Counted from the first letter of the stretch, positions 25,353 through 34,515 are shown. The stretch: DNA of 35,299 nt from Candidatus Sulfopaludibacter sp. SbA3 (GCA_945865815.1 CAMBFR010000032.1:1-35299); one strand, 5' to 3'. The notes: generated by a model from the letters alone, not told the origin. Translations and numbers: made by a program.

Positions 25353-27563
25353 ATGACCACGAGCGCTGCTTCATTAATTAAGGCGTCCGTCTATATCGTC
25401 CTTTTTATCGTTCTCCTGGCGGTACCTCCGGCATTTGCACAGAACCAGGGCGCCATACGCGGCACAGTCACGATCGCTGAAAGAGACCTGGCGCTGCCTC
25501 ACGTAACGGTTCTGATTTCGCAGCTGGGCCGTTCTGTCGAAACGAATGACGATGGGGTGTATGAATTCCAGCGGGTACCGCCCGGAATGTACGATCTCGT
25601 CGCCAGTAGAGCCGGTCTCAGTTCCGAACTGCAAACGGTTCAGGTGACGGCGGACCAGACGGCCACGCTCGATTTCCAGCTCGGACTTTCCCCCATCCGG
25701 CAGGAGATCACCGTTACAGCAAGCGGAGCGGAACAACCCGCGTTTCAGTCCTTCCAGTCGGTGAGCACGCTGGACTCATTCGCGCTTGCCGAGAAGACGG
25801 CGGCTTCCGTCGGAGAGATCCTCGACAATCAACCGGGTGTCTCCAAGCGAAGTTTCGGACCTGGCGCATCGAGGCCCGTCATTCGTGGTTTTGATGGAGA
25901 CCGCGTCCTGATACTGCAGGACGGTGTGCGCACGGGTACTCTCTCATCTCAATCCGGTGACCATGGCGAACCTATCGATGTGATGAACGTCGAGCGGCTC
26001 GAAGTCGTCAAAGGACCGGCTACCTTGCTGTATGGCAGCAACGCGATCGGTGGCGTTGTCAACGCCGTTTCACGCCGCTTCCAGTTCCGGGAGCAGTCCC
26101 AGGACGGCTTCCGCGGCTATATGACCGGAACGGGCGGCAGCAACAATGCGAATGGCGCCGGCAGCATGGGCTTCGAATATGGCGCGCGCAACTGGCTCGT
26201 CTGGGGCAGCGGCGGCAACCAGAAAACCAGGGATTACAAAGCCGGAGGCGGAGAGACGATCGTCAACTCCGGCACAAGGCTCTCCAACGGAACCGCAGGT
26301 CTCGGTTGGTTTGGTGACCGCGCATTCACGAGCTTCGGATACGGCTACGACGATGGAATCTACGGGATTCCCCTGGAGAACGCCGCCGCGGAAGTTGTCC
26401 GCCTGGACTTCTTCCGCAGGAGTGCGCGCATGTCCGGCGGCATCAGGAACCTCGGCCGCATTGTGGACGGCGTCCGTGTGAACCTGAACTACAGCGGCTG
26501 GGTTCACAAGGAAATGGATTTCAGTGGGGACCGTCCCGTAGTGGGAACGTTCTTCGACAACAAGCAGTACACCTACGAGGCCAGCTTCGATCAAAAACAA
26601 ACACAGCGGCTCACCGGAACATTTGGCTTCTATGGTTTGCATCGTAACTATTTCACGGAAGGTGAGGAAGCTATCGCACCGCCGGTGAAGAGCAACGTCA
26701 ACGCCGTGTTTGCACTCGAGGAAGTCTCTCTGGAACGGTTCAAACTCCAGTTTGGCGGGCGGGTCGAGAGCTCACGCTATAGTCCGGTGACCGGAATGAA
26801 CCGGTCGTTCACAGGGCTGTCGGGCGCGGCTGGAATTCATGTGCCGACATGGCAAAACGGCGCATTTGTCGCCAACTACACGCATGCTTCCCGTTCGCCC
26901 GCGTTGGAGGAGCTTTACAACCACGGACCGCATCCCGGGAACCTCACGTTCGAAATCGGGAATCCAAATCTGGAGAGTGAACGCAGTGACGGTATTGATA
27001 TGTCTCTCCGGCACGTATCCGGCCGAATTCAAGCGGAAGGCAATTTCTACTATTACCACATTCACAACTACGTATTTCTTGCCCCAACCGGAGCGGAAGA
27101 GGACGGCTTGCGAGAGGCTGTTTATGCGCAGGGCGGCACTCGCTACTCCGGGACCGAACTGGTCCTGAATACAGAACTGCACCGATACCTATGGCTTGAC
27201 CTGGGACTGGACTATGTAAATGCGAAGTTGAAGAAGGCGGATACGCCTCTTCCCCGCATTCCCCCTCTGCGGGGACACATTGGATTCGATGGACGGTACA
27301 GAGGACTAAGCGTCAAGCCGGAGATCGTCATCGCCGCCGCTCAGGAGCGAATTTTCGCAACGGAGACCCGCACGCCCGGATACACCGTCGTGAACCTGGC
27401 CGCCTCTTACACGTATCCGGCACAGCACTTTTCGCATCATTTTGCACTCAACGTGTTCAACATTGCCGACAGGCTCTACATGAACCACGTCTCCTTTATT
27501 AAAGACATCGCGCCGGAGATCGGCCGCGGGGTGAAGTTCACGTATTCGGTGAAGTTCTTCTGA
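25353..27563 (+). CDS. TonB-dependent receptor, ZnuD-like, with N-terminal carboxypeptidase-regulatory domain
   Basis: A 736-residue outer-membrane receptor. ATG 25353 is chosen because it leads directly into a signal peptide (about 1-29, ending PPAFA). Residues about 33-110 form a carboxypeptidase-regulatory-like beta domain (GAIRGTVT, then TNDDGVYEFQRVPPGMYDL). The plug follows, with GVSKRSFGPGASRPVIRGFD, VLILQDGVRTG, the GDHGEPID segment and VVKGPATLLYGSNAIGGVVN. This plug text is very close to what I know of ZnuD-type zinc receptors. The beta-barrel ends in YSVKFF with the terminal aromatic residue. The following DUF3347 gene supports a metal-ion substrate. Zinc or copper cannot be decided by eye. 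Confidence 0.9.
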   Translation: MTTSAASLIKASVYIVLFIVLLAVPPAFAQNQGAIRGTVTIAERDLALPHVTVLISQLGRSVETNDDGVYEFQRVPPGMYDLVASRAGLSSELQTVQVTADQTATLDFQLGLSPIRQEITVTASGAEQPAFQSFQSVSTLDSFALAEKTAASVGEILDNQPGVSKRSFGPGASRPVIRGFDGDRVLILQDGVRTGTLSSQSGDHGEPIDVMNVERLEVVKGPATLLYGSNAIGGVVNAVSRRFQFREQSQDGFRGYMTGTGGSNNANGAGSMGFEYGARNWLVWGSGGNQKTRDYKAGGGETIVNSGTRLSNGTAGLGWFGDRAFTSFGYGYDDGIYGIPLENAAAEVVRLDFFRRSARMSGGIRNLGRIVDGVRVNLNYSGWVHKEMDFSGDRPVVGTFFDNKQYTYEASFDQKQTQRLTGTFGFYGLHRNYFTEGEEAIAPPVKSNVNAVFALEEVSLERFKLQFGGRVESSRYSPVTGMNRSFTGLSGAAGIHVPTWQNGAFVANYTHASRSPALEELYNHGPHPGNLTFEIGNPNLESERSDGIDMSLRHVSGRIQAEGNFYYYHIHNYVFLAPTGAEEDGLREAVYAQGGTRYSGTELVLNTELHRYLWLDLGLDYVNAKLKKADTPLPRIPPLRGHIGFDGRYRGLSVKPEIVIAAAQERIFATETRTPGYTVVNLAASYTYPAQHFSHHFALNVFNIADRLYMNHVSFIKDIAPEIGRGVKFTYSVKFF

Positions 27564-27568
27564 TGCGG

Positions 27569-27574
27569 TATACT
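27569..27574 (+). promoter_or_regulatory. Possible -10 box for the DUF3347 gene
   Basis: TATACT lies 30 bases before the ATG at 27605 and after the receptor stop codon. It could give the DUF3347 gene its own promoter. The -35 region is not convincing. Confidence 0.3.
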
Positions 27575-27604
27575 CCGTCCACAACATCCATTTGGAGGGC
27601 CTGA

Positions 27605-28018
27605 ATGAGAAACACAATTCTGACGGCAATCGTGATTCTGGCGCTGGCCATACCCGGCCTCAGCCAGGCGCCGGCCTCGGCCACCGTTTCTTTGAAATAT
27701 GTCGCGGCGGCAGACGCCCTCGCGGCGGACAATTTTGCAAACGCCAAAGCTGCCCTCGCGAGCCTGGCGAACGAGAGCCAGGGCGATCTCAAGCTCAAGG
27801 CTCAGGCCGCTGCCGATGCCGCTAATATCGCGGCGATGCGGAAGGCGTTCAAGCCGCTGTCTGAAGCGATCGTAAAGATGAATCTGCCGGCGGGCTACTC
27901 CGTGGCCTTTTGCCCCATGTATGAGAAGGGCTCATCGTGGGTTCAGAAAGATAATGGCAAGATTGCCAATCCTTACTACGGAAAGACCATGCTGACCTGC
28001 GGCGAGTTTCGGAAGTAG
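27605..28018 (+). CDS. Periplasmic DUF3347 (CusB-associated) metal-binding protein
   Basis: A 137-residue exported protein with a signal peptide (about 1-21, LSQA). The mature part has the DUF3347 pattern: an Ala-rich helix (AAADALAADNFANAKAALAS), a PLSEAIV segment, then FCPMYEKGSSWVQ and NPYYGKTMLTCGEF at the C-terminus. This module occurs at the C-terminus of CusB-type heavy-metal efflux adaptors and as stand-alone periplasmic proteins. The CPM and MLTCG motifs offer Cys and Met ligands. A GGAGGG site lies seven bases upstream. It follows the TonB receptor by 41 bp, suggesting a shared role in metal handling. Confidence 0.82.
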   Translation: MRNTILTAIVILALAIPGLSQAPASATVSLKYVAAADALAADNFANAKAALASLANESQGDLKLKAQAAADAANIAAMRKAFKPLSEAIVKMNLPAGYSVAFCPMYEKGSSWVQKDNGKIANPYYGKTMLTCGEFRK

Positions 28019-28042
28019 GTCGTCCTTGAACCAGCCACGGGA

Positions 28043-28588
28043 CTAGGCGCGGTCCGGAGACGCGCCTTCCCCTGCTCCCTTCCACAGCCATCGAACCACA
28101 ACAATTCCCAGGATCAACATGATGAGATCCAGGGCCGTGAAAGCCGCGTGCAGCAAACCGAACGTACGCAGGGCCGGCGGCGGCGGATCGCGAGGAACGA
28201 AGTCGAGCGCGCGGCCGACGGACACGACCTGAGGAGTAATCGCTGCAGTGAGAAACAACACAATGCCAAGCATGGAGACGATATACCACTTGACCTGGTC
28301 AAATTCAGGAAGCTTGACGGCAAGCCATAGAACAGCGATTCCGATCGCGAGTTCCACAAGATTCCAGTACTGAAAGTAGAGCCTGTTCAGCTCCGAAGAA
28401 AGATAGCGAAGCAGCTCGCGCGATTGTTCCGGACCAAGCGTGTCGACGTCTGCCTTGAACGAAGGATTCGGACTTGCCGCCAGAAGGCGATCGATCGTGT
28501 AAAAGTTCTGCGTGGCAACCACGGCCATGGCGATCGTGCCGGTCAGCCAGCAGCCCATCAGGAACATCGCCAACATTCTTCTGTGCAT
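28043..28588 (-). CDS. Four-helix membrane protein of unknown function
   Basis: A 181-residue protein with four hydrophobic stretches (about 5-25, 76-93, 100-120 and 145-168) and a longer soluble loop between the first and second that contains LGPEQSRELLRYLSSELNRLYFQ. The C-terminal tail is charged. I do not recognise a named family with confidence; the layout recalls DUF4149-like small membrane proteins of Acidobacteriota. It is convergent with the DUF3347 gene (24-bp gap) and separated from the HEAT gene by repeat copy 3. Confidence 0.7.
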   Translation of the reverse strand: MHRRMLAMFLMGCWLTGTIAMAVVATQNFYTIDRLLAASPNPSFKADVDTLGPEQSRELLRYLSSELNRLYFQYWNLVELAIGIAVLWLAVKLPEFDQVKWYIVSMLGIVLFLTAAITPQVVSVGRALDFVPRDPPPPALRTFGLLHAAFTALDLIMLILGIVVVRWLWKGAGEGASPDRA

Positions 28589-28616
28589 AGTTAATCTTCA
28601 GCCACGGCGTCAGGGA

Positions 28617-28724
28617 CCCTCATCCGGCCCTTCGGGCCACCTTCTCCCCAAGGGAGAAGGACATATTCAGAGGTCTGTTCCTCTCCCTCGGGGAGAGGGT
28701 GCCGCGAAGCGGCGGGTGAGGGCT
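28617..28724. repeat. Dispersed three-hairpin repeat, copy 3
   Basis: Near-identical over its full length to 17808-17918, from CATCCGGCCCTTCGGGCC to GTGCCGCGAAGCGGCGG and GTGAGGG. It has the same chain of hairpins, with compensating base changes in the stems (for example CTCCCTCGGGGAG against CTCCCTTTGGGAG). It lies between two minus-strand genes. Confidence 0.85.
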
Positions 28725-28741
28725 TTTCGCACGACACCATC

Positions 28742-29464
28742 CTACCTCCTGCGAATAAGTCCCTTGGCGTTCACCTGGAACCCGCCCGGCAGCGTCTCCT
28801 CGATTTTCGGCCTGTAACCTTTGACGGGCCACTCGCGGTCCGCAAAGATTTCCGCGATCTTGATTCGAATGCGCGTCCCGTCAACGTTCTCAATGAATGT
28901 TTCCAACAGAATTTCCCGCATCGGCTCGCCGGCCTCGGCAATCGCATCGATGGCGGCAAGGCGGACATCGTCGTCATCATCTGAAAGAAACCGCCGGAGG
29001 ACTTCGGCGATTTCGGGTGTCACGCGTCCCCGCACGGCCTGGATCAGGCTCGCCCGATGTTCCGGCGGCGCAAAATCTCCACCGGCGACCTCCGCCTGAA
29101 GCACCTGGACGAGCTTGGCCACAAGCTCGTCATGCGGCAGGATCTGGCTGAGCGCCTGAACCGCCCACTCCACCTGATGATGCGTCTTCAGAAACCGGAG
29201 AATAGGTTCCACCGATTCCCCGCCCTTTTCAACGAGCATGCGCACGACCATGCGCTTTTCTTCGATGTCCTGCGTAATGACCTTACTTGAAATAGTGAAC
29301 CGTTTCAGAAGCGCGTAGAGGGCGTCGGGTGTTCCCCACTCCGCCAGTCTTTCGGCGGCTTCAATGCGAGGACCTTCCTCGCCGCCCGGTTCGGTCAAAC
29401 GCTTGACGGTCTTCTCGATCTGCCTTGCGTTCGGTTGCTGACCGCGATTGAAGAAACCAAACAT
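28742..29464 (-). CDS. HEAT-repeat protein
   Basis: A 240-residue helical-repeat protein without signal peptide or membrane segment. Repeats of the HEAT/PBS-lyase type are visible, for example IEAAERLAEWGTPDALYALL, AVQALSQILPHDELVAKLV and VRLAAIDAIAEAGEPMREIL, separated by an acidic DDDDDV stretch. It starts MFGFFNRGQQPN, a hydrophobic tip. Such proteins act as scaffolds; no partner is known. It follows the M23 peptidase gene by 5 bp and is the last gene of the run that begins with the beta-CASP nuclease. Confidence 0.85.
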   Translation of the reverse strand: MFGFFNRGQQPNARQIEKTVKRLTEPGGEEGPRIEAAERLAEWGTPDALYALLKRFTISSKVITQDIEEKRMVVRMLVEKGGESVEPILRFLKTHHQVEWAVQALSQILPHDELVAKLVQVLQAEVAGGDFAPPEHRASLIQAVRGRVTPEIAEVLRRFLSDDDDDVRLAAIDAIAEAGEPMREILLETFIENVDGTRIRIKIAEIFADREWPVKGYRPKIEETLPGGFQVNAKGLIRRR

Positions 29465-29469
29465 GCCGG

Positions 29470-30294
29470 TTAATTTGCCCCGAGGCTGGAAGAAGCCATA
29501 TTTACGAGAGAGAACGGATCGACCCGGGCGCCCTGCACACGGATTCCCCAGTGCAGGTGCGGTCCCGTGACACGGCCGGTGGCCCCGGCCAATCCCACCT
29601 GCTGGCCATTCTCAATGATTGCGTTCAGCCTGGCATCGATCCTGGACAGGTGCGCGTAGAGAGAGTAAATGCCCAGTCCGTGGTCCACGATCACCGTGTT
29701 ACCGGTGAAGAAAAGGTTCTTCGCCATGACGACCCGGCCTCGGTTGGTCGACCGGATCGGTGTTCCCGTCTGTGCCCGCAGGTCCGCCCCATTATGCGGG
29801 GCGCGCGGCTCGCCGTTAAACACGCGGCGATGGCCGAAGTTGGCTCCCCTGCCGCCTGGGATGGGCGCGCTGAATGGTTTATCCCAGAGTATCTCGGGCG
29901 TGACGACGCCGAATATTTTCGAGATCTCCTGCGCCTCGCGCCCGGATCGCGTCTGATCGGCGGGGTTGAGCTGCACGAATCGTTCTTCGACCTGGAGCTC
30001 CGTGGTTGGAAAATTCGTGCTCTCAACCCGGATGGTCGTGCTGCGGGTTTCCATGCGGCCATCGGCCCTCGTTACCAGCACATCGCCGGGATGGTCGCCC
30101 GGTTTTATATCCAGATCGACTCCGACCACCGTTATCCAGCTGTCCTTCAGCAGAACAAACGGAACCGTCTTGCCCTGCCACTTCATTTCAATGGACCGGA
30201 CACCGGCCTCGTTCGGAAACGTGAGTTGCACGGCCTTTCCCTGGTTCGTTGTGAACGTCGCGGCCAAAACCGCTGCAAGAAGCAGATTCGTCAT
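29470..30294 (-). CDS. M23 family metallopeptidase (LytM-type)
   Basis: A 274-residue periplasmic protein, with a short signal-like start (MTNLLLAAVLAATF), an N-terminal beta-rich domain (about 20-135), and a C-terminal peptidase domain. Zinc ligands of M23 are in place: H167 and D171 in PHNGADL and H248 in GPHLHWG; the catalytic H215 is in LYAHLS. So it is probably active, cutting peptidoglycan cross-bridges or stem peptides rather than serving as an inactive EnvC/NlpD activator. It lies 14 bp after pmbA and 5 bp before the HEAT gene. Confidence 0.92.
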   Translation of the reverse strand: MTNLLLAAVLAATFTTNQGKAVQLTFPNEAGVRSIEMKWQGKTVPFVLLKDSWITVVGVDLDIKPGDHPGDVLVTRADGRMETRSTTIRVESTNFPTTELQVEERFVQLNPADQTRSGREAQEISKIFGVVTPEILWDKPFSAPIPGGRGANFGHRRVFNGEPRAPHNGADLRAQTGTPIRSTNRGRVVMAKNLFFTGNTVIVDHGLGIYSLYAHLSRIDARLNAIIENGQQVGLAGATGRVTGPHLHWGIRVQGARVDPFSLVNMASSSLGAN

Positions 30295-30308
30295 TCCTGG
30301 TTACCTCG

Positions 30309-31637
30309 CTATCTGGTCGAACTCGTGAATCTGAACTTTCCCAACTTTACGGGTGGCACGCTGAGAGCCCCACCGCTTCGCAGCACGCGCGCCCTGGGAC
30401 CAATCGCTTCGGCGTCATGGAGCGCCTCGACGTACGATTGCGTAAATCGTAATGATTTTATCGGATAAGCGATCTCCCCGTCGCGAATAACAAACGTACC
30501 GTCACGAGTCATTCCCGTTACGACCGCGTCCCGAGGGTGCACCGTTCGTGTATACCAGAACCGCGTGATATAGATGCCCAGCTTCGTGGTTCGGATCATA
30601 TCGTTCAATTCCGTGGACCCCGGCCTCAGAAAGAGGTTCATAGGCAGCGGACCGTATCGCACTGCCGGAGACGGAGGCGAGGCATGGCCCGTCGACGACT
30701 TCCCGGGTTCCCGTCCCGCCGTAAAACTGTCGTAAACCGGGTCCATGACGACGCCGGACTCCACAATTGGAACAGCCCTTTTGGGCATACCTTCAAAATC
30801 GAAAGGCATGGGCAGCCCGGAAACATCCAGGCCGTCATCGACAATCGTCACAATACCGGCCATGGCCTTCCGCCCGCTCCGCGTATTCATCCATGAGCGG
30901 CCTTCCTGCACCGCCAGGGCGCCCATGCCGTCGAATGCGAGCATCTCCAGCAGGTTCGCAGTGGCATAAGGATCAAGGATAACCGTGTACTCCCCGGGCG
31001 GGAAATCCTTCGGCTCCGTTCCGAGCCGCACTTTCGTGAGCGCCTCGCCGGCAAGCTCCTCCGGAATGATCTCATTCACCTTCCATCCGGACGCCTGCGC
31101 CCATCCCGATGAAGTCGATCCCATGATCACAGTCGAACAATCCGCGGCGGTCGTTTGATACTCCGCAAAGACACCGTGAGAGTTCGCGACACATACACGA
31201 ACCGCCGCGGTGGTTACGGATCCTGCCGCAATGCAGCCGATGCCGGCGGCCTCGCGGCAGATCGTGCCTGCAACCGCGGCGCGAGTCTCCGGGGCGCACT
31301 CTGCCGTCGCCTGGTCAAATGCCGCCACAGAGGGCAGCGGCTGCGGCAAAGGCAAGCCCTTGAACTCCGGATTCGGAGGTTGAAGCTTTGCGAGCTCATA
31401 CGCGCGCTGAGCCAGCCGGCTGAGGCTCTCGGACCGGATGTCGTTGGACACCGCCGTGCCGACTCTCGTGTCGATGACGGACCGCACCGTGACCTGGACG
31501 TTGCTCTCGGTCACATTCTGATGAATCGAGTTATTGGCAAACCGCGTGAGGCTATCATCCTGCGCCATGATGACAACTTCGGTCTCCTGAGCCGCGGACG
31601 CTTTCAGAACACTGTCTGCGATCTGGCGGAAGTTCAC
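30309..31637 (-). CDS. pmbA: TldD/PmbA family protein, PmbA subunit
   Basis: The 442-residue partner of TldD. The start chosen is GTG 31637, which overlaps the tldD stop (GTGA) and has AGGTGG about nine bases upstream; the frame is open further upstream but that part lies inside tldD. Text typical of PmbA/TldE includes ETEVVIMAQDDSLTRFANNS near the N-terminus, YTVILDPYATANLLEML, the DPVYDSFTAG segment and a C-terminal VTGMTRDGTFVIRDGEI. The HExxxH motif is absent, as expected for this subunit. TldD/PmbA degrades unfolded peptides in bacteria, for example antitoxins and microcin precursors. A bacteriocin-like peptide is not seen in the window. Confidence 0.9.
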   Translation of the reverse strand: MNFRQIADSVLKASAAQETEVVIMAQDDSLTRFANNSIHQNVTESNVQVTVRSVIDTRVGTAVSNDIRSESLSRLAQRAYELAKLQPPNPEFKGLPLPQPLPSVAAFDQATAECAPETRAAVAGTICREAAGIGCIAAGSVTTAAVRVCVANSHGVFAEYQTTAADCSTVIMGSTSSGWAQASGWKVNEIIPEELAGEALTKVRLGTEPKDFPPGEYTVILDPYATANLLEMLAFDGMGALAVQEGRSWMNTRSGRKAMAGIVTIVDDGLDVSGLPMPFDFEGMPKRAVPIVESGVVMDPVYDSFTAGREPGKSSTGHASPPSPAVRYGPLPMNLFLRPGSTELNDMIRTTKLGIYITRFWYTRTVHPRDAVVTGMTRDGTFVIRDGEIAYPIKSLRFTQSYVEALHDAEAIGPRARVLRSGGALSVPPVKLGKFRFTSSTR

Positions 31638-33073
31638 TGGAACACACCCACCTTTACATTTCGGAACCGGGCCGGAGACGCGCCATGACCCGTTCCCATC
31701 GTTTGCATCGGTTCGCCTTTTCCGCAATTGGGGGTGCCCCAGAGACGCCAGTGCTGTTCATTTCCGATCGCGTCACAGGAATTCCAGAAGTCCGGGGTTA
31801 TGCCGCCGTAGGTGCAATTCTTCAGCAGGCATCCAAGCTTTCCATTCTTGATTTCGTAGCCGACTTCGGTGCCGAACTGAAAGTTCAGGCGGATGTCGTC
31901 GATGCTCCAGGAACGATTGGTATCGATGAAAATGCCGTCGTCGGTATCCGCGATGATGTCGTCGAACGTCCATGCGCCCGGTTCCAGCGAAACATTCGTC
32001 ATCCGGATGAGAGGAATTCGATTCCAGCCATCGGCGCGCATGCACCCGTTGCTCTCAAGTCCGAGCCGGGAAGCTGTTTCGCGCGACATGAGATATCCCG
32101 TGAACTCGCCATTGCGCACCAGGGGCGTGCTGGAAGCCGGAACACCCTCGTCGTCCCAGCCGAACGTGCCGAGGCCGGTGGCGCGCACGCTGTCTGCCGT
32201 GAGATTCACGATTTCGGAGCCGTATCGGAAGTTGTCCTTCTTGTCGGTGGTGAGAAAGCTGCGGCCCGCAAAGGCCGCTTCGGTGCCAAACACTCGATCG
32301 AGCTCGGTGGGATGGCCGCAGGACTCGTGAATCTGCAACGCCAGCTGCGAACTCCCAATTACGAGCGTCGTTTCACCGGGCGGACAGACGGGCGCCGTCA
32401 ACAACGCGACTGCCTCGTCCCCGATGCGGGCGGCGTTTCCAACGAAGTCGGCATTGACGATGTATTCCCAGCCCCCGGTGCCCTGATACCGAAAAGAATT
32501 GGGATAGGAACGGATCTGTACGTCGTGCTCGCTGACCGCCGTTGCCGCAATGCCGCCACCGGACTCGAAAATCGTTTGCGCGGTGAATGCGCCTTCCGTA
32601 TTTGCAAACGTCTTCTCCTGGCGAACTGCGATTGTTCCGGCTTCCGACACTTTTACGCCCCGGTTGCGCCGCATCTCCTGGTCCGCGCGGAACAAGAAAC
32701 TCAGTTTGTCGTCCAGGGATATTGAAAAGGGATCGATCCGGACCGGCGTGGCGTAGCGGCCCCTGCTTTGCACGGGTGAGCCAAGATCCACTTTTTCACC
32801 TGGCACGGTGGCGCTGGCTTTCGCAATGGCGACGGCGACGCTTGTCACGCGCTCGATCTCGGTGTAAGTGAGATACGCGCTCGAGGCAAACCCCCAGGCG
32901 TCACCGACAAGCACGCGAACGCCGAACCCCTGGCTTTCCTGGTCGCCAAGCGCGTCCACGTGGCCATTCTTGACGTTTACGAACTGGTGCCGGGTATCGA
33001 TGATGCGAATGTCGGCGTACCGGACACCCTTCATCGTTGCCAGATTCAGGGCACGGGACGTGAATTCATCCAT
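31634..33073 (-). CDS. tldD: Metallopeptidase TldD
   Basis: The 479-residue catalytic subunit of the TldD/PmbA peptidase. The zinc-binding HExxxH motif reads HESCGH (249-254) and is followed by PTELDR. The N-terminal half (GVRYADIRI, then NGHVDALGDQESQGFGVRVL) and the C-terminal NGEFTGYLMSRETASRLG and WSIDDIRLNFQFGTEVGYEI segments are typical. It overlaps pmbA by 4 bp and follows the beta-CASP gene by 11 bp. Confidence 0.93.
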   Translation of the reverse strand: MDEFTSRALNLATMKGVRYADIRIIDTRHQFVNVKNGHVDALGDQESQGFGVRVLVGDAWGFASSAYLTYTEIERVTSVAVAIAKASATVPGEKVDLGSPVQSRGRYATPVRIDPFSISLDDKLSFLFRADQEMRRNRGVKVSEAGTIAVRQEKTFANTEGAFTAQTIFESGGGIAATAVSEHDVQIRSYPNSFRYQGTGGWEYIVNADFVGNAARIGDEAVALLTAPVCPPGETTLVIGSSQLALQIHESCGHPTELDRVFGTEAAFAGRSFLTTDKKDNFRYGSEIVNLTADSVRATGLGTFGWDDEGVPASSTPLVRNGEFTGYLMSRETASRLGLESNGCMRADGWNRIPLIRMTNVSLEPGAWTFDDIIADTDDGIFIDTNRSWSIDDIRLNFQFGTEVGYEIKNGKLGCLLKNCTYGGITPDFWNSCDAIGNEQHWRLWGTPNCGKGEPMQTMGTGHGASPARFRNVKVGVFQ

Positions 33074-33084
33074 ACCAGAGGATT

Positions 33085-34476
33085 CTACAACTCATAGAGC
33101 TGCTCGTATTCCGGTATCTCGACTTGCCAGCCCTCAAAATGCTTCACAATCTGGCTTTTCATCCCTTCAATGGCGTTCGGTTCACCGTGAACGAGGAACG
33201 TTTTTCGCGGCGCCGCTTTGAACCCGCGGAGCCAGCGCAGAATTTCGCTGTAGTCGCCATGCGCCGAAAATCCATCGATCACATGAACCGAAGCGCGAAC
33301 CGGATAGTCGATACCAAAGATCTTTACCTGCTGCGCGCCGTCCGCCAGGGAACGGCCTCGGGTTCCAGCCGCCTGGAAGCCGACGAACACGATGGCATTT
33401 CGCTCGTCCGGAAGGCGGTGGATCAGATGATGAAGTATCCGGCCGCCGGTGGCCATGCCATTGGCTGAAATGATGATCGCCGAGGACTGGTTGTTAATGG
33501 CCTTCGATTCTTCGACCGATCGGACAAAGCGCGTGTTGCGCGTGTATAGCGGGTTAATGCCGGATTTCTTGATCCGGATCATTTCCAGGTCGTGTTCTTC
33601 GCCGTGCGCGTGGAAGACTTCAAACGCATCCGCCGCCATCGGACTGTCTACAAAAACAGGGAGAACCGGAATCTGATTTTCTTCTTCAAGTTCTCGCAGA
33701 ATGTACAGCACTTCCTGCGCACGCCCGACCGCGAATGAAGGGATCAGGACGGTTCCGCCGCGCCGTGCTGTTTGCACGACCACGTCGCGTAACTGATCCT
33801 TGCCGCCCTTCCCGTTCCTGTCGCCGTGCAAACGATTTCCGTATGTGGACTCCAGCACCAGGAAGTCGGCGCGCTCGACCGGTGAGGGATCGTGAATGAT
33901 CGGCTGGTTGTAACGGCCGATGTCACCCGTAAACAGAACCGTCTTTTCAGGAGTGCCCTCCTCATGAAACCGAATGAAGGAAGAACCCAGGATGTGTCCG
34001 GCGGGCAGAAACTGAAAGGTAAAACCGGGCGCAAGCTCGTGCACCCTGCCATAAGGCAGGGGCCGCAGAAACTGCAGTGTGGCCATCGCATCCTCGATGG
34101 TGTAGAGCGGGAGGGCCGGATGGTGCTTGGAAAGCTTTTTCCGGTTTCTGTAACGAGCCTCTTCCTCCTGAAGGTGCCCCGCGTCGGGCAACAGGATTTT
34201 CAGCAGGTCGACCGTTGCCGGAGTGGCATAGATCGGCCCCTCAAAACCCTGACTGACGAAACGCGGAAGATAGCCGGTGTGGTCGATATGCGCGTGGGTC
34301 AGGACAATGGAATCGAGGGAGCCTGGCCGCACCGGCGGCGCCTGCCAATTGCGAAGCCGCAGGTCTTTCAGGCCTTGAAACAGACCGCAATCGACGAGAA
34401 TTCTCTGTCCGCCGGCTTCCAGAAGAAACTTCGATCCTGTAACCGTTCGTGTCGCTCCATAGAAGCCAAGCCTCAT
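33085..34476 (-). CDS. MBL-fold beta-CASP metallohydrolase (RNA nuclease type)
   Basis: A 463-residue cytoplasmic protein. The metallo-beta-lactamase motif HAHIDH is at 61-66, followed by the AGHILGS and FTGDIGR motifs. The beta-CASP insert starts near TYGNR, and RNA-type motifs SAHGD and LVHGE stand near the C-terminus. This matches the CPSF73/TTHA0252-like bacterial exo/endoribonucleases rather than RNase J, which is longer. It heads the run with tldD, pmbA, M23 and HEAT genes; no functional link to them is known. A hairpin repeat lies in its upstream region. Confidence 0.92.
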   Translation of the reverse strand: MRLGFYGATRTVTGSKFLLEAGGQRILVDCGLFQGLKDLRLRNWQAPPVRPGSLDSIVLTHAHIDHTGYLPRFVSQGFEGPIYATPATVDLLKILLPDAGHLQEEEARYRNRKKLSKHHPALPLYTIEDAMATLQFLRPLPYGRVHELAPGFTFQFLPAGHILGSSFIRFHEEGTPEKTVLFTGDIGRYNQPIIHDPSPVERADFLVLESTYGNRLHGDRNGKGGKDQLRDVVVQTARRGGTVLIPSFAVGRAQEVLYILRELEEENQIPVLPVFVDSPMAADAFEVFHAHGEEHDLEMIRIKKSGINPLYTRNTRFVRSVEESKAINNQSSAIIISANGMATGGRILHHLIHRLPDERNAIVFVGFQAAGTRGRSLADGAQQVKIFGIDYPVRASVHVIDGFSAHGDYSEILRWLRGFKAAPRKTFLVHGEPNAIEGMKSQIVKHFEGWQVEIPEYEQLYEL

Positions 34477-34515
34477 AGGGCCCTAGGATACGTTGTTTCA
34501 TCGGAACCCGCGCAG

